From: Alviniconcha marisindica
Taxonomy: Eukaryota; Mollusca; Gastropoda; Provannidae
Reading direction: 5' to 3'
Assembly (NCBI GenBank): GCA_018857735.1
Contig: JABMCL010003710.1
Coordinates: 20,001 to 84,000 of the forward strand
DNA length: 64,000 bases
This document shows, one piece after another, positions 48,955 through 59,853 of this stretch. Below the pieces are notes generated by a model. That model was not told where the DNA came from. It saw nothing but the letters and a program-made list of their open reading frames with translations, and did not search any database. The position numbers were made by a program, and so were the translations under genes. The first letter of the stretch is position 1, and every line of letters starts with the position of its first letter.

Positions 48955-49120
48955 AATTTCGAAATAAAACCCAAACACCTAAACGGTTAAAGGGTACGCC
49001 AATTTAATATGACAATACAAAACGTGCAAATTTTCGGGGTACTTCCCTTTTTCAAGCGAAAAACAACAACAGATAACCAACAGTTAGACGGCAAAAACTG
49101 AAAATGTAATTATCAATTTC
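48955..49120. mobile_element. Family D, left arm only (copy 3)
   Basis: CCAATTTAATATGACAATAC, TTTTCGGGGTACTTCCC, TTTTTCAAGCGAAAAACAAC and AACAGTTAGACGGCAAAAAC match the D left arm. No matching right arm follows; a GAGT/GT array begins instead. Confidence 0.8.
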
Positions 49121-49141
49121 AAAGTATACTTTTACCGCATG

Positions 49142-49165
49142 TGAGTGAGTGAGTGAGTGAGTGTG

Positions 49166-49209
<44 letters not shown>

Positions 49210-49442
49210 TGGCGTGAGCGTGCGTGCGTGCGTGCTGTGGTGGCGTAACGTGTACGTTCCAGCCTGGTGTGTGTGTGTTATTGTGTGTGGTGTGTGTGGG
49301 GAGAGAGAGAGAGAGAGAGAGAGAGAGACGAGAGAGAGAGAGAGAGTGGTTCACCCTGAACTGGATGTAATGTGTGTGATCAGAAATGATGTTAGTTCGT
49401 CCTGAGGTTAACCTTTGCGTTTGACGGGACGATAAATCCAAC

Positions 49443-49474
<32 letters not shown>
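49142..49474. repeat. GAGT, GT, CGTG and GA arrays and a long C run
   Basis: Successive arrays at 49142-49345, then a C run of about 30 at 49446-49474. Confidence 0.93.
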
Positions 49475-49475
<1 letters not shown>

Positions 49476-50304
49476 TCCCCCCTCGCCCACCCCAATTGCG
49501 TCTCGGTCCTTTGGTAATGATCGGAATGTAATGACCAAATACCCAATATTTGTGGCTTTTATTTATCCAAACTCTCCAATCCTCTTCGTAGACTCCCGCT
49601 CTCACCTGTTGTAGAGGCCGGAACGTTAAGAGAACGTTTCGGGTTGAAAGGATTTCAGCTTTAATTGTTATTTCTAACCTATATCAGTTTACGAGAAGCT
49701 CGGTTCCCTACAGTTTAATGATGAGAAATTTTATACTCGCCGACAGGCTCCGCAAGCCACCTGTCCCCCGATACCCTACTCGCCCTCTGGAGACAGATCA
49801 CAATCAAGCACGCGAGGGTCACACGTCGCGGCTCAAAACCGACCAATCGGGAGCCAGCATGGTAACGACACGCGCCAGGTGTCGCGCGCGGATCCCCTGA
49901 CACCGTGGAGGGGATGGAATATCCGTCTGGCCGATTGTGGAGTGGGGGACTTGGCGTGAGGAACAGGGTATTTGAAGGCTCGCACCTGTGAAGGAATACC
50001 TGTCAACCGCCTTTTTCTTCCCAGTACAATCGGCGGAACAAAAGTTTTTTTTTCCTTTCCCCCGAGCGTCTTAAAAGCGTGGGAGAAATACGGTGACGAA
50101 ATGTGTTGTTCGAAACAGAAATACAAATCCGGTCATGAAGACTGAGTTGAAAACTTTGTAATAATAACCTAGCCCATATCCACAGCGAGTTGTTTGTCAA
50201 TACGGGATGTAGTGCAATCAGTGTAGAGACGGAATAACACCCCAGAGCAGATTTGAGAGTAGTTGTTGAGTGTGTCTTGTTCTTTTCTTTTTTCTCACCT
50301 TTTT

Positions 50305-50309
<5 letters not shown>

Positions 50310-50373
<64 letters not shown>
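50310..50373. repeat. (GA)n microsatellite
   Basis: About 32 GA units. Confidence 0.97.
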
Positions 50374-50375
<2 letters not shown>

Positions 50376-51055
50376 TAAGGTGTAGCATACACATTACGAG
50401 ATAGGAAACTTTCCATCTACTAAAAAATCGACCATTTGGTGGCATGGGGAACTCATCTTACTTGAATTAGAATTACCCTGACGGGAGCCAAGATCAATGG
50501 CCAGGGCTAGGATGTACAGTAGATTCACGCTGTCAGACTGGAGTAGCTCCAGACGTAGCTTTTCATGCTTTGCCTGCTGACAAGACTTCTGCCTGCCTAA
50601 ATTTCGGACTTTCTCTCCCCCTTTCATTCAACTGCATATTTTTCCAAAGCTCTCCGAGGACAAAAAGTGTAAAATGTGTCATGAACAGCGACAGAGTTTC
50701 TCTTAAAGCTAGTAATACGTAATCATGTTGCATTTTCCCTCTGATTAATGTGACCTTCGCGGTGGACTTTGTTGAGACACCAAATTCGTGTTGTGTGCAC
50801 TTTCTTCTTGTCACAGTACGTCTTACAAGGCTCTCTGACGAAATAGTGTTGAAAGCGGTGGATTCTGTGAATCAATATAGCACATAGACACAAACACATC
50901 TGTGATCCAGCCGCTGCCTCCGTGATCAACGTAAACGTTACCCAGTATTTAAAGTCTATTTACATAGGTGATAATAGACCGATCACTCAACTATCAAGCG
51001 CTTACAAACACAAGGTCCACAAAAGCTGCATTGCTGTGTTAGTATTTACTGATGT
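50374..51055. other. No supported gene
   Basis: No repeat family or exon recognised. Confidence 0.45.
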
Positions 51056-51059
51056 TGCT

Positions 51060-51084
51060 GCTTATGTTACAACAGCAACAACAA

Positions 51085-51116
<32 letters not shown>

Positions 51117-51392
51117 TATTTCTTCTCAGTGCTTCCACTAGCACTGTGTTACTCCTCCTATTCATCCAACTACTATTACTGCACCAATGTCTACTTTAGT
51201 ACAATGTAGCATATTTACATACCTACCGCTTTAAAAGTTACATATACGAATGTATCTGTCTGCCACAGCTACAGTAGATTGCACTACAAGTGCAGCTATG
51301 AATACTACTACATCTATTAAACGTGCTGCTATTGCTGGCTACTACTACTACTACTGCAGCTGCTACTAAGACTACTACTACTGCTGCTGCAG

Positions 51393-51431
<39 letters not shown>

Positions 51432-51435
51432 GCTA
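51060..51435. repeat. (ACT)n and (GCT)n trinucleotide repeats
   Basis: ACA, ACT and GCT triplet blocks at 51070-51115, 51340-51375 and 51375-51430. The spacers also show ACT/GCT words, as if a longer array has decayed. Confidence 0.88.
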
Positions 51436-51703
51436 GTACTACAGCTGCCTCAACAGTATGGCCTTACAACTGTCGTTAGTGGGGCGACAAGAACAGTCTG
51501 CCTGCCCTGGCGGTACCTTACAGCAGGTGTTTTGCTTGCCACACCTGCACCCTGAACGACCTCAGCGTCCCCACCCCTTCACCTGTTCCTCCCACCGCAC
51601 AGAGGGGAAAATAAAACGGTTGCATCTCCTGCCGCAGGTTCAAATCTGGATTGAAAACCTTGTTTCTATAATGTTACTGTTAGCGAGAAGTTTTAGTTCA
51701 GAG

Positions 51704-51704
51704 T

Positions 51705-51758
<54 letters not shown>

Positions 51759-51792
51759 CCCCCCCCCCCCCCCCCTCTCTCTCTCTCTCCTG

Positions 51793-51857
<65 letters not shown>
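51704..51857. repeat. (CT)n, C run and (CA)n arrays
   Basis: CT array, a C run of about 20, a second CT block, then CA. The pyrimidine-rich sequence continues to about 52080. Confidence 0.95.
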
Positions 51858-51858
<1 letters not shown>

Positions 51859-52089
51859 CCCCTGTCTTTTTTCTCTCTCGTTCCCTCCTATCGCCTCTCT
51901 CCCACCCCCGTCTCCACGTCCCTGAGATCAGTTAGACCTCCATTCCCGTCCCTCCCCCCCCCCAAAACCGCCCCCACCCCACCCTCTCTCTCTCTCTCCT
52001 TTCCACCCATTTCCCTCCACCCCTTCTCGTCCCCGAGATCAGTTAGGACCCTACCCTCACCCCATCCTCACCCCACCCGCACCCCCCGT

Positions 52090-53640
52090 CATTCTCGCAC
52101 GCGCGGCATAAAAAATGGCCTCAGCACGTTCGAACCACCCGCCCCTACCCTACCCTGCCCTAGTCTCGGGTCGTAGTACCCTTACTTTTCTTTTCCTTGT
52201 GGTCTATAAAAAAGGTGAATAAAAGAAACCCGTTGGGGCATTGTTTCGCTCCAGTGCTCGGGCTGTTCAGGGAAACGCACCTGCCCTTGAAAAAAATCGG
52301 AACAGGTAGAGAGAGACGAGAGAATCGAAGGGACGCCACCGACAAGGCGCCGTCGAGGTATAATAATAAGCTCCCTTTAAAATGAAGAAAACCGTTGTGC
52401 TGGGTGGCGTGAGAGATTTGAAATTGTATTTATAATGCTTTCTGTGGCGACCATTTTGAAAACGAGGTCAGTCGGTTTCGGGCATTGCGTTGTAAAAACA
52501 GGTGATATTACCCTTGTTGATCATTTTCAGCGACGAGGTTGAAAAGGTACAGAAGTGTTTTTATTGGCGTATGTTGCGAGTTAAATTTGTTATTTTCATT
52601 GTTGGTGATGGTGTGTGTATCTGTGTGTGTGTGGGGGGGGGGGGGGGGGGGGGTAGAAGTACAGGGAACTGATTTACATTGAATCATTCAGCTCGGTTGA
52701 ATGGGCAATACCATTAAGACTAGTTCTTGGCTATATGACCAGAGTAAAACAAGCACCAAACAGTAAGTAAGACGAGAATATGAACACGCAGGTAAGATTA
52801 ACAACATTGATAATCATAGTAATAGATCTAATAAGTTGCTACTATATCGTAAACAGTGATAAAAATCTGACCACGGTCAGTTCGCAACAACAAACAGAAT
52901 ATAATTTAACAAACAATAAGCTTCCCTCCGTACCGTACACCTTCATTTGGAATTTTTTATCAGCAGTGTCAGCGTTAACCGACGATAACTTGTCCGTTGG
53001 GTCAGGTTTTCCAGACCTACGTGGTGGCTGGCACACCGGTCTTGTGCACTGTGTAGCCTGCTGAACATACACAGCTAGGGCTAATGATGTTTCCTCAGCA
53101 AACACACGCATCTTATCGCGACTTTTTGCGTCACTGTTTGTAAACTGAAAACATCACAGCTCAGACAATCCTCCCCATCACTCCCTCGTCCACGGCGTTA
53201 AGTGCCAACAATCGCTTATCATCATCACACCCCCTGGGGTGTTATGCGCCGCATTAATCCGCCGAAGATCCCACTTGTTCCCCTGCTTCACCCCCACCCA
53301 CCCACCCAATTTTTTTTCTCTCTCCCCCCCCACCCCCCCCTCCCCCCTCCCTTCCCTAAGCGTTGTCTGTCGATTGTCAAGTGACGCGGTGAAGCGAAGT
53401 TATTTGGCAATTGTCGTTCTTCTGTCTGTCTGGTGTGTGATTATAGTTTGTGATCAAGAGTCCTGGACATTTTAAACTACTGTGTCGAGGAAAGGCGTCG
53501 TGGTTCTGTTGTTCTGCGCCCCCCCCCCCCCCCCCTCCCTCAATTCCCGTCCGCTGTTTCGTTTGGCGTGTTTTTTCCGTTTGGTTTGTTGGTGTTATTG
53601 TTTTGATGGTAGTGGGGGGCGTTCTAGAAGATGATCTTTG
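52090..53640. other. No supported gene
   Basis: Includes a G run at 52633-52652, C-rich sequence at 53310-53355 and a C run at 53520-53535. The 94-codon + frame at 52780-53064 has a hydrophobic start but no recognisable family and no phase-compatible splice sites. Confidence 0.42.
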
Positions 53641-53643
53641 TGT

Positions 53644-53645
53644 GT

Positions 53646-53705
<60 letters not shown>

Positions 53706-53771
53706 ACTTGTGTTTACGCCCAGTCACCATTATGGTTATATCAGGGCGAGAGAGAGGGGGGGGGGGGGGGG
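53644..53771. repeat. (GA)n arrays around an F element, then a G run
   Basis: A GA array (53644-53702), the F element on the - strand (53714-53750), a short GA piece and a G run of about 15. F flanked by GA/CT arrays repeats the arrangement at 7555-7772. Confidence 0.9.
53714..53750 (-). mobile_element. Family F short element
   Basis: On the - strand CGCCCTGATATAACCATAAT GGTGACTGGGCGTAAACAC. Confidence 0.78.
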
Positions 53772-54635
53772 AAGTACATTAAAATAGTGACCTTCCTTCA
53801 CCGAACACCCGGTAGTATTTCTGCTTGAGAGCTTTCATAGCACCAATGGCAATGCATCGTTTGGGACGGAGAAGAGACACAACACTACACCAAAGACCGT
53901 ACAGCTACACACAAACTCTACGGTCATTGACTACTCTTGTTGCAGTTTCTCTGGACTCGACTCGTGCTCTCACATACTCGACAGCAGGGCTCGGCAGGCT
54001 AAGATTAGTCACCTTAAATTCAAATTGTTATCTCACTCCAGCAGGGAAGTTTGGAAACAGACCTCAAAAGCCAAGCTTGGAACATGCTTAGTGACTAACA
54101 CCGAGAACCTACTAGACAAAGGAATAAAAATCCAGTACGAATTAACAACCACTCTCACCGTTAATCCAGCTGCGCCATCTGTCCGAGCTAACAGCAGCGC
54201 CTAGCTAATGAGAACTTCACTCTTACCGTCCGAAGATTACGGTATGCAAGTTATTGTTATGATGGCATTGTCCTGTCGCTAGAGGGCTGGAGTCCAGTGT
54301 TGACACTAAGCGGACTGAAACGCTTGCTTTTCAGGCGCGCAGGCAATCCGATGCTGATGTTGTGAAGTTGGAACCGGAGTGGGCGGAATAATTATTCTGC
54401 TTGGAAGCGTTGGGCGTCATCGTTTAAACACTTGTTTCGGTCCAGAAAATCGGGCAGGTGGCTCGCATAGTTTCCCTTGCGTCAACTTTTGTGTGGGTTT
54501 TGTGAAAGTAGAATAGGTTTGAGCTTGAAGAACAAAATGAGCGAAGCGGGAGATGTATCTAATTACTGGGACACACACTACTGATTGGCTGACTTATTTG
54601 ATTGAAACCAATTTGAAACACAACTAGTCCCAGAG
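53772..54635. other. No supported gene
   Basis: Single-copy-looking intron sequence. The 88-codon + frame at 53825 shows no known motif. Confidence 0.45.
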
Positions 54636-54639
54636 CGCT

Positions 54640-55010
54640 CGTGCAGAATCAACACACAAGGGAGTTAATTAGCGCTCGAAATAGCCCTGATATAACCGTT
54701 TGTGGTTGACTGGCTCAAAGCACCAACTAACTAACTAGCGCTCGAAATACGTAACACAAGTACAACAACAAAGACCTGAGTCGCCTACGGTGACGCTCAC
54801 CTGGAATGCGTGCAACAAGGTACATAAACTCCACCAGAGGTACTCCTCTAATACAGAGCATGGAGTTTAAACGGTGGAGTTTATGTACCTTGTATTTGCG
54901 CGCATGCCAGGTGAGAGTTACCGTAGGCGACTCAGGTCTTTGTTGTTGTACTCGTGTTATGTATCTCGAACGCTAATTAACTTCCTGGTGTGTTGATTCT
55001 TTATTTGATT
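54640..55010. repeat. Family C inverted pair (fold-back), interrupted by F
   Basis: The left arm is C on the - strand (AATCAACACACAAGGGAGTT AATTAGCG ... ACAAAGACCTGAGTCGCCTA ... TACATAAACTCCACCAGAGG). The right arm is C on the + strand (GTGGAGTTTATGTACCTTGT ... CGACTCAGGTCTTTGTTGTT ... CGCTAATTAACTTCCTGGTG). A short spacer lies near 54840-54870. The left arm is split by the F element. Confidence 0.88.
54684..54735 (+). mobile_element. Family F element, 52 bp, 14-bp TSD
   Basis: GCCCTGATATAACCGTTTGT GGTTGACTGGCTCAAAGCAC CAACTAACTAAC. TAGCGCTCGAAATA at 54670-54683 and 54736-54749 is a perfect 14-bp duplication of C sequence. This defines F as a discrete 52-bp insertion. Confidence 0.93.
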
Positions 55011-55249
55011 GGCTGGTGTGTTGTTTGCGTAGATCATATATAATGACTAGTAGCTTGTTGGTTGATCATACTGAAACACATTCTGCTTGTCGTTTCTTTC
55101 TTCTTCACCCCCCCCCCCCCTTTTTTTTCCTCCTTTCTCTCTCCCCCTTTCTCTTTAAGGAAATGTATTTGTTCGTATAATGATAAAAGCGCAAGTGTGT
55201 TTGACGGAGTTTGACACTGATGTGACAATGTAGTGATGCTGTGTTTCAG

Positions 55250-55300
55250 GGCAACTTAAGGTGTCTGCTTACCTCAACTGTGGTCTCGTCACTGTGTACG
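55250..55300 (+). CDS. RGS3-like protein, C2 exon 1
   Basis: The acceptor TGTGTTTCAG ends at 55249. The exon starts in phase 1, and with the last G of the big exon it makes Gly866. It then reads QLKVSAYLNCGLVTVY (867-882) and ends with one base before GTGAGT at 55301. The peptide is the first beta strand and the start of the second of a C2 domain. G-x-L-x-(V/L)-S followed by a V-T-V strand is typical. The 20.5 kb intron before it is by far the largest in the window. Exact phase agreement on both sides supports the exon despite its 51 bases. Confidence 0.85.
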
Positions 55301-55448
55301 GTGAGTAGACAGCTCAGACTGCAGTTTGTGCTATATTGTTAATCTCCAGTCCATTCAGTCTGTTTAAATGTTCTCCGTTCTTTGCTTCTTTTTTTGTTGC
55401 TTTTATCTTTTGACTCCCTTGGTGTTGCGTTGCCTAGTTTCCCGTCCT
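55301..55448 (+). other. Intron 5' part, no other feature
   Basis: Intron 55301-55951 (651 bp). The remainder contains the G element at 55449. Confidence 0.7.
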
Positions 55449-55660
55449 GCTGTTAATAATAGTAATAATGAAAATATGCGAAGCGTCTACCCTGCGGCTC
55501 AAAGCGCTGAACGAGCATAATATAACACACATAATGTACATCGAGATGGAAAATGCTATCAGCAATTTAACAAAGCTAACACATAATGCAGACAACAAGG
55601 GTTCAAGCATAACTATGTAAAACACACACACGCACGCACGCACGCACGCACGCACGCACA
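55449..55660 (+). mobile_element. Family G element running into CA/CGCA repeats
   Basis: TTAATAATAGTAATAATGAA, GCGAAGCGTCTACCCTGCGG CTCAAAGCGCTGAACGAGCA, CACATAATGTACATCGAGAT, then CA and CGCA units. A close match to 27416-27600 over about 100 bp. Confidence 0.8.
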
Positions 55661-55951
55661 CATTCTTTCGTGTTGTTTTATTTGTGTCATTTACTTTCCC
55701 ATTATTTGACAGGGCGCTTTTGTCTGGCTGTTCTTGTTGTGTCCAATCTTGCCATGTCCAGTCCGCTCTTTTTTTTTTTTTTTGATGTCATTTCATATAT
55801 CCCATTATTTCTCGCCCCTTTTTTGTGTGTTTATCTTTCCTTACCCTCTCCCTGCCTTTCTGTCAGTGTCGTCACTTCAAACCTGAAGTGTGAAAGCTTG
55901 TGAGAAGTTATACCAGCTGTTCTCTTTATAGCTCTCCAATCTTTTCAACAG

Positions 55952-56010
55952 TGATCGAGGGTCGCTATTTCACCTGCACGTGGAAGCCAGTGTGTGACTC
56001 TTACATCAAG
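55952..56010 (+). CDS. RGS3-like protein, C2 exon 2
   Basis: The acceptor TCTTTTCAACAG ends at 55951. Its first two bases complete Val883, then 19 codons (IEGRYFTCTWKPVCDSYIK, 884-902), and the exon ends in phase 0 at AAG|GTAAGG. VIEGR followed by CDSYIK is the C2 strand 2 / loop 1 / strand 3 segment. In RGS3 the same place reads IIEGK ... CDPYVK. Only one of the two aspartates expected in calcium-binding loop 1 is present (D898); the earlier one is replaced by aromatic and Cys/Thr residues. A CA/CGCA array starts about 10 bases after the donor. Confidence 0.88.
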
Positions 56011-56017
56011 GTAAGGC

Positions 56018-56245
56018 GAACACACACACGCACACACACACACGCACGCACGCACGCACGCACGCACGCCACGCACATACGACCACAGCACACGCACCAT
56101 CGCACGCACACACACCACACACGCACGCAGCACGCACACGCACGCACGCACGCACGACGCACACACACACCACGCACGCACGCACGCACGCACGCACGCA
56201 CTAACGCACACCACACCAACCACGCACGCACCACCACCACCACCA

Positions 56246-56277
<32 letters not shown>

Positions 56278-56312
56278 CGACACACACACACACACAGCAC
56301 GCGCACACACGC
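56018..56312. repeat. (CA)n/(CGCA)n array immediately after a splice donor
   Basis: CA, CGCA and CCACCA blocks fill most of the first 300 bases of the 793-bp intron. Confidence 0.95.
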
Positions 56313-56493
56313 ACACGCATAACGAAACAATTAGCAAGGCATTTATACCGATTGATACATTCTGCAAACTGTTCCAAACAGTTCATGGTCGTGTCTGACT
56401 ACACACTATGTTGTGGATGAATCATCAGCAGACATTATCCAGTCTGTGTTGTAGCTGCTAAACATTTCAGAGTGATATTTCTGAGTGATTGAC

Positions 56494-56495
<2 letters not shown>

Positions 56496-56530
<35 letters not shown>

Positions 56531-56546
56531 GAGTGAGAGTGAGTGA

Positions 56547-56607
<61 letters not shown>
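56496..56607. repeat. (GA)n, (GAGT)n and (GT)n arrays
   Basis: GA array, GAGT units, then GT. They lie in the same intron, 200 bp before the next exon. ATGATG-rich sequence (56611-56690) follows. Confidence 0.95.
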
Positions 56608-56609
<2 letters not shown>

Positions 56610-56803
56610 ATACGATTATGATGATGGCAAATATGATGATTATGATAGCAACGACAAAAGTGATGATCATGTTGATCAACTTGATGATGTATGGTTACTT
56701 CCATGTTGTAGTTCGCCCAGCTAGGGAAGGTATCTTAAATACCGATGACGAGGATGACGATGAAAACGATGTTGTTGATGACGACGTTACCGCACTGTTC
56801 CAG

Positions 56804-56901
56804 TTGTCGTTGATACCAGAGGAGGGAGGGCGAAAGATGCGTCTGAAGTCGAAACCCGTTGTCAACACAAACAACCCCGTGTTTGACGAGAAGTTCTCCT
56901 T
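56804..56901 (+). CDS. RGS3-like protein, C2 exon 3
   Basis: The acceptor GCACTGTTCCAG ends at 56803. The exon has 32 codons in phase 0 (LSLIPEEGGR..., residues 903-934) and two bases before GTAAGT at 56902. Joined to the previous exon it gives CDSYIKLSLIPEE, then (R/K)-rich strand 4, NTNNPVFDEKFS. NPVFDEKF is the N-P-x-(F/W)-x-E-x-F signature of C2 strand 5. The frame stays open for 186 bases upstream of the acceptor through an Asp/Glu-rich stretch, but the earlier AG sites next to a pyrimidine tract (56711, 56720) are out of phase. Confidence 0.87.
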
Positions 56902-56965
56902 GTAAGTAGCACTAACGCTCTTGGTTGTTGATCGGTTGATGTGGTTGTAGTGCCTTTCGTTTGGT

Positions 56966-56981
56966 GTTGTGTGTGTGTGTG

Positions 56982-57037
<56 letters not shown>

Positions 57038-57185
57038 GCGCGCGGTGTGTGTTCTAATTTTTCATTCTATGATCACGTACACCCTCTCAGTGTGTCTGTC
57101 TGTCTGTCTGTCTCTCTCTCAAACACACATACACACGCACGCGCACACAAACACACACACATACACACACGCGCGCGAGCGCGCA
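56966..57185. repeat. (GT)n, (CTGT)n and (CA)n arrays
   Basis: A GT array starts 65 bases after the donor at 56902; CTGT and CA blocks with CGCGCG words follow. Confidence 0.95.
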
Positions 57186-57788
57186 CGCACGTGCATTCGC
57201 TATTGCGACGCTGGGTAGAGTGTACTTATGAAAAAGGTCACCGCATCTCAAACAAACAAAACAGCGGGAGAACGGTGGGGAGGTAGACCAGAGTACTCGG
57301 AGAGAAACCCCCTGACACCCAGTCCAAAACTCGACAGTTAATGTTCACACACGTGTACGTGAGAGCTTCAAAACCCACCACCGCCCTGTCCAACGCTGTC
57401 CAACATCAGAGCGCGCCGGCGGTGTCCGTCGACGGGCCACTGTTTGGTGGTAGTCGTTGTCAGCGTTCGCCAAGCAGTCACCCTTCCTTCAGTGGTAATT
57501 AATTGAGCACCGATGGTATCTGACTAACGCTACTGCCAGCGTGGCTGTCGTAACATGCGGTTGGGTTGGGCGAGGGCTTAGCTATTCACCAGTCGTGCCT
57601 TCCTCAGCCGTTTCAATTGCTGTAGTGCCTGTGCGCTCGTGCAAAGCCAATGGCTTAATTGGCCTCAGGACCAACCAACACGGCGTTGCGAGACACGACT
57701 GCATGGATTTGACTGACTGGCTCGGACTCATAGGAGTCGCTTTGCGCGTCGTTCGAAGTGAAAGGCATACCTAGTTTGAGGTAAAAGT
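57186..57788. other. No supported gene
   Basis: Intron sequence of moderate GC, no repeat family or exon recognised. Confidence 0.45.
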
Positions 57789-57801
57789 CAAACGGGTACA
57801 G

Positions 57802-57908
57802 AGCTCAGGAGCTGTGTGAAAGTCGAGGTGGCCGTCCTGGGCTCCCCGTCCCTAATAAGCCTGATGGTTTCTGTGGACGTGAAGCAACACTGAAGAAGAG
57901 GAAGAAGA
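57802..57908 (+). mobile_element. Family B retroposon, 107 bp, 13-bp TSD
   Basis: AGCTCAGGAGCTGTGTGAAA GTCGAGGTGGCCGTCCTGG ... TTTCTGTGGACGTGAAGCAA CACTG and a GAAGAAGAG tail. CAAACGGGTACAG at 57789-57801 and 57909-57921 flanks it exactly. Confidence 0.94.
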
Positions 57909-57942
57909 CAAACGGGTACAGCGGTAGACGGTGAACCCACAG

Positions 57943-58030
57943 AGCTCTTAGCTGTGTGAAAGTCGAGATGGACGTCCTGGGCTCCCGTCCCTAATAATCC
58001 GTACGGTCTCTGTGGACGTAAAGCAACCAT
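57943..58030 (+). mobile_element. Family B retroposon
   Basis: AGCTCTTAGCTGTGTGAAAG TCGAGATGGACGTCCTGGG to TCTCTGTGGACGTAAAGCAAC. Same orientation as its neighbour but more mutated, so not a simple tandem copy. Confidence 0.88.
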
Positions 58031-58211
58031 AATATACCTACTTCGACTTTTAATTGATTCAGCATTTGGTTGTTTTTGAACTGTTCGTAGTGAGAGTGAG
58101 GTAGTTTAGCTATTCAAGTTTGACTGCCTGCAAGGTGCAATGCCACTGAGCAGGTTTAGGACACGGAAGAGTATTGTATTGGTGAATCATGTGTTACTGT
58201 TAGTGTTAGTA

Positions 58212-58245
<34 letters not shown>

Positions 58246-58440
58246 GGTGCATGAATAGCATCCCATACAATGTATCTCGATACATTATTTTTCTTTAAAA
58301 AAAAGGGGAGTTGGGAAGGGGTGGGGGGCTGGCAACTAGTTCAGTTGGGGCGTGTCCTCAAATCACAACGCATGTTTCGGATTTTGCACTACCTGTATAT
58401 ATTTTTTCTTTTACCTCTTCGCTTAGCCATTTGAATTTTT
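58031..58440. other. No supported gene
   Basis: A GT/GA array at 58210-58246 and A/G runs; otherwise nothing seen. Confidence 0.5.
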
Positions 58441-58447
58441 TATTACT

Positions 58448-58585
58448 TATGAGGGGCAAAGTCACATTAAACATTGTCAACAAACCACAACTTTTGAAAA
58501 GAAAGGAGAGCCAGTGCGGGGAATCGAACAGACGTCATCCGCTTACCAGCCACCTAACGCCTTACCGCTGGGCCAAGCCGGCACA
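58448..58585 (-). mobile_element. SINE A, head and start of body
   Basis: On the - strand TGTGCCGGCTTGGCCCAGCG GTAAGGCGTTAGG ... GTTCGATTCCCCGCACTGGC TCTCC, then AAAAGTTGTGGTTTGTTGAC. 3' half missing. Confidence 0.83.
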
Positions 58586-58589
58586 CTCC

Positions 58590-59190
58590 CCAACAGTTCA
58601 GCGAAGTACCCGTGTTTAAGTTCCACGTGGCTATTATGTTGTTAGCCTTTTACCACACATCTAATCATAGGCCCAAACACAGAGCTGCAAGCTTAGGAAG
58701 TGAAATGTATTTGTTCTCTGCGTACTCGAATCGGTTCGTTGGCATAACCATTACGGGTGTCGAGTGTTTTCTTCCGCATCGCTTTTCTAACGTGCATTAA
58801 CGGCTAGGCCGTTCAACGAGAGAAAAATGCAGAAAACACGGGCATTAGTTTACGGAAACACAGACATTACCCTTGTCGCCAGACTCCGTCACCTTGTTCC
58901 CCGCCATTTCGGGTGGTACGCCAGCACCACAAGCACAATGTCAACGGGTAGAGTACCACCACTCTGGGTACGCCCACCGTAACCTTCCTTCTCTCCTCGC
59001 GATGCACTTTGCGACGAGTAGGCGTATGGTTTGGTGGTTGTCGTTGGGAGCTGTGGCTGTAAAAGTGTCATGCAGAGAATAGCGGAGGCGTTGTTTGTGT
59101 TCGTCGTTCGGCTGGCACTGAACAGACACAAGGGTGAGGGTGAGGGTGAGGAGGGCATTGTCCTGCGGTTTATGGACACAGTCTGGTACT
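58590..59190. other. No supported gene
   Basis: No recognised repeat or exon. A short GAGGGT repeat lies near 59133-59150. Confidence 0.45.
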
Positions 59191-59214
59191 ATGTCTAATG
59201 ACCTTGTTATCCAC

Positions 59215-59322
59215 GGAGTTTGACAGGGCTGACGTCGCTGACCATCTTAATACAGATTCATGCTGATGGTGTCAACGTAGCGTTAGCTCTTGGTCCCTCC
59301 TCCTCCTCCCCCCAACCCCCCT

Positions 59323-59362
<40 letters not shown>
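59215..59362 (+). mobile_element. Old SINE A/A' body ending in a very long C run
   Basis: GTCGCTGACCATCTTAATACAG ATTCATGCTGATGGTGTCAACG TAGCG matches the A body. It then passes into C-rich sequence and a C run of about 38 (59325-59362). The C run sits where every A copy has its pyrimidine tract. Confidence 0.65.
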
Positions 59363-59363
<1 letters not shown>

Positions 59364-59647
59364 ACGCCCCCACCACCCGCCCCTGTCAGTCGTGAGATTT
59401 CTGAACTGTCAGTATTTCTTGGTGCTATTTTTAAACAAGACAAAACATTTTTTTTTTTTTTTTTTTATCTCACCATAGTAATATTACAGAGCTCCATAGA
59501 AGTCACGAACAAAAGGAGCTGATTAGATTTTAACATCTGTTGAAGTTTGTCTTCTACTTTTTAGAGCGTTTTTGTTGTTTTTTTATAAATATTTTATAGT
59601 AATTCCAAAGAGCATAATATACGATAGCACATTGTAAATTGTGTCAA

Positions 59648-59672
59648 AAGGGGGGGGGGGGGGGGGGGGGGG
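59648..59672. repeat. Poly-G run
   Basis: About 24 G. Confidence 0.95.
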
Positions 59673-59853
59673 TGATGCAACAAGACCTATTTCTTTTCCT
59701 TTTGGCGAAACATGACGACTAGTTTACTGCCGAATCTTTGGCACAGAAGAACAGAAATCATCGCGCGCTGCCAAGAACACCAACAAGCGCAGTTGCATTA
59801 TGTATGGTGTGCTTCATGCTTACACATATCCCAGGACTCATTTTGCCAATAGA

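Noticed and set aside
51458..51925. 155-codon + frame
   Set aside because: Its second half is a CT/C/CA array and the first half has no recognisable domain or splice sites.
56618..56803. Upstream extension of C2 exon 3 through the acidic stretch, starting at the TTGTAG acceptor at 56711
   Set aside because: That acceptor is out of phase with the previous exon and gives a stop after eight codons. The acceptor at 56803 restores a continuous C2 strand.
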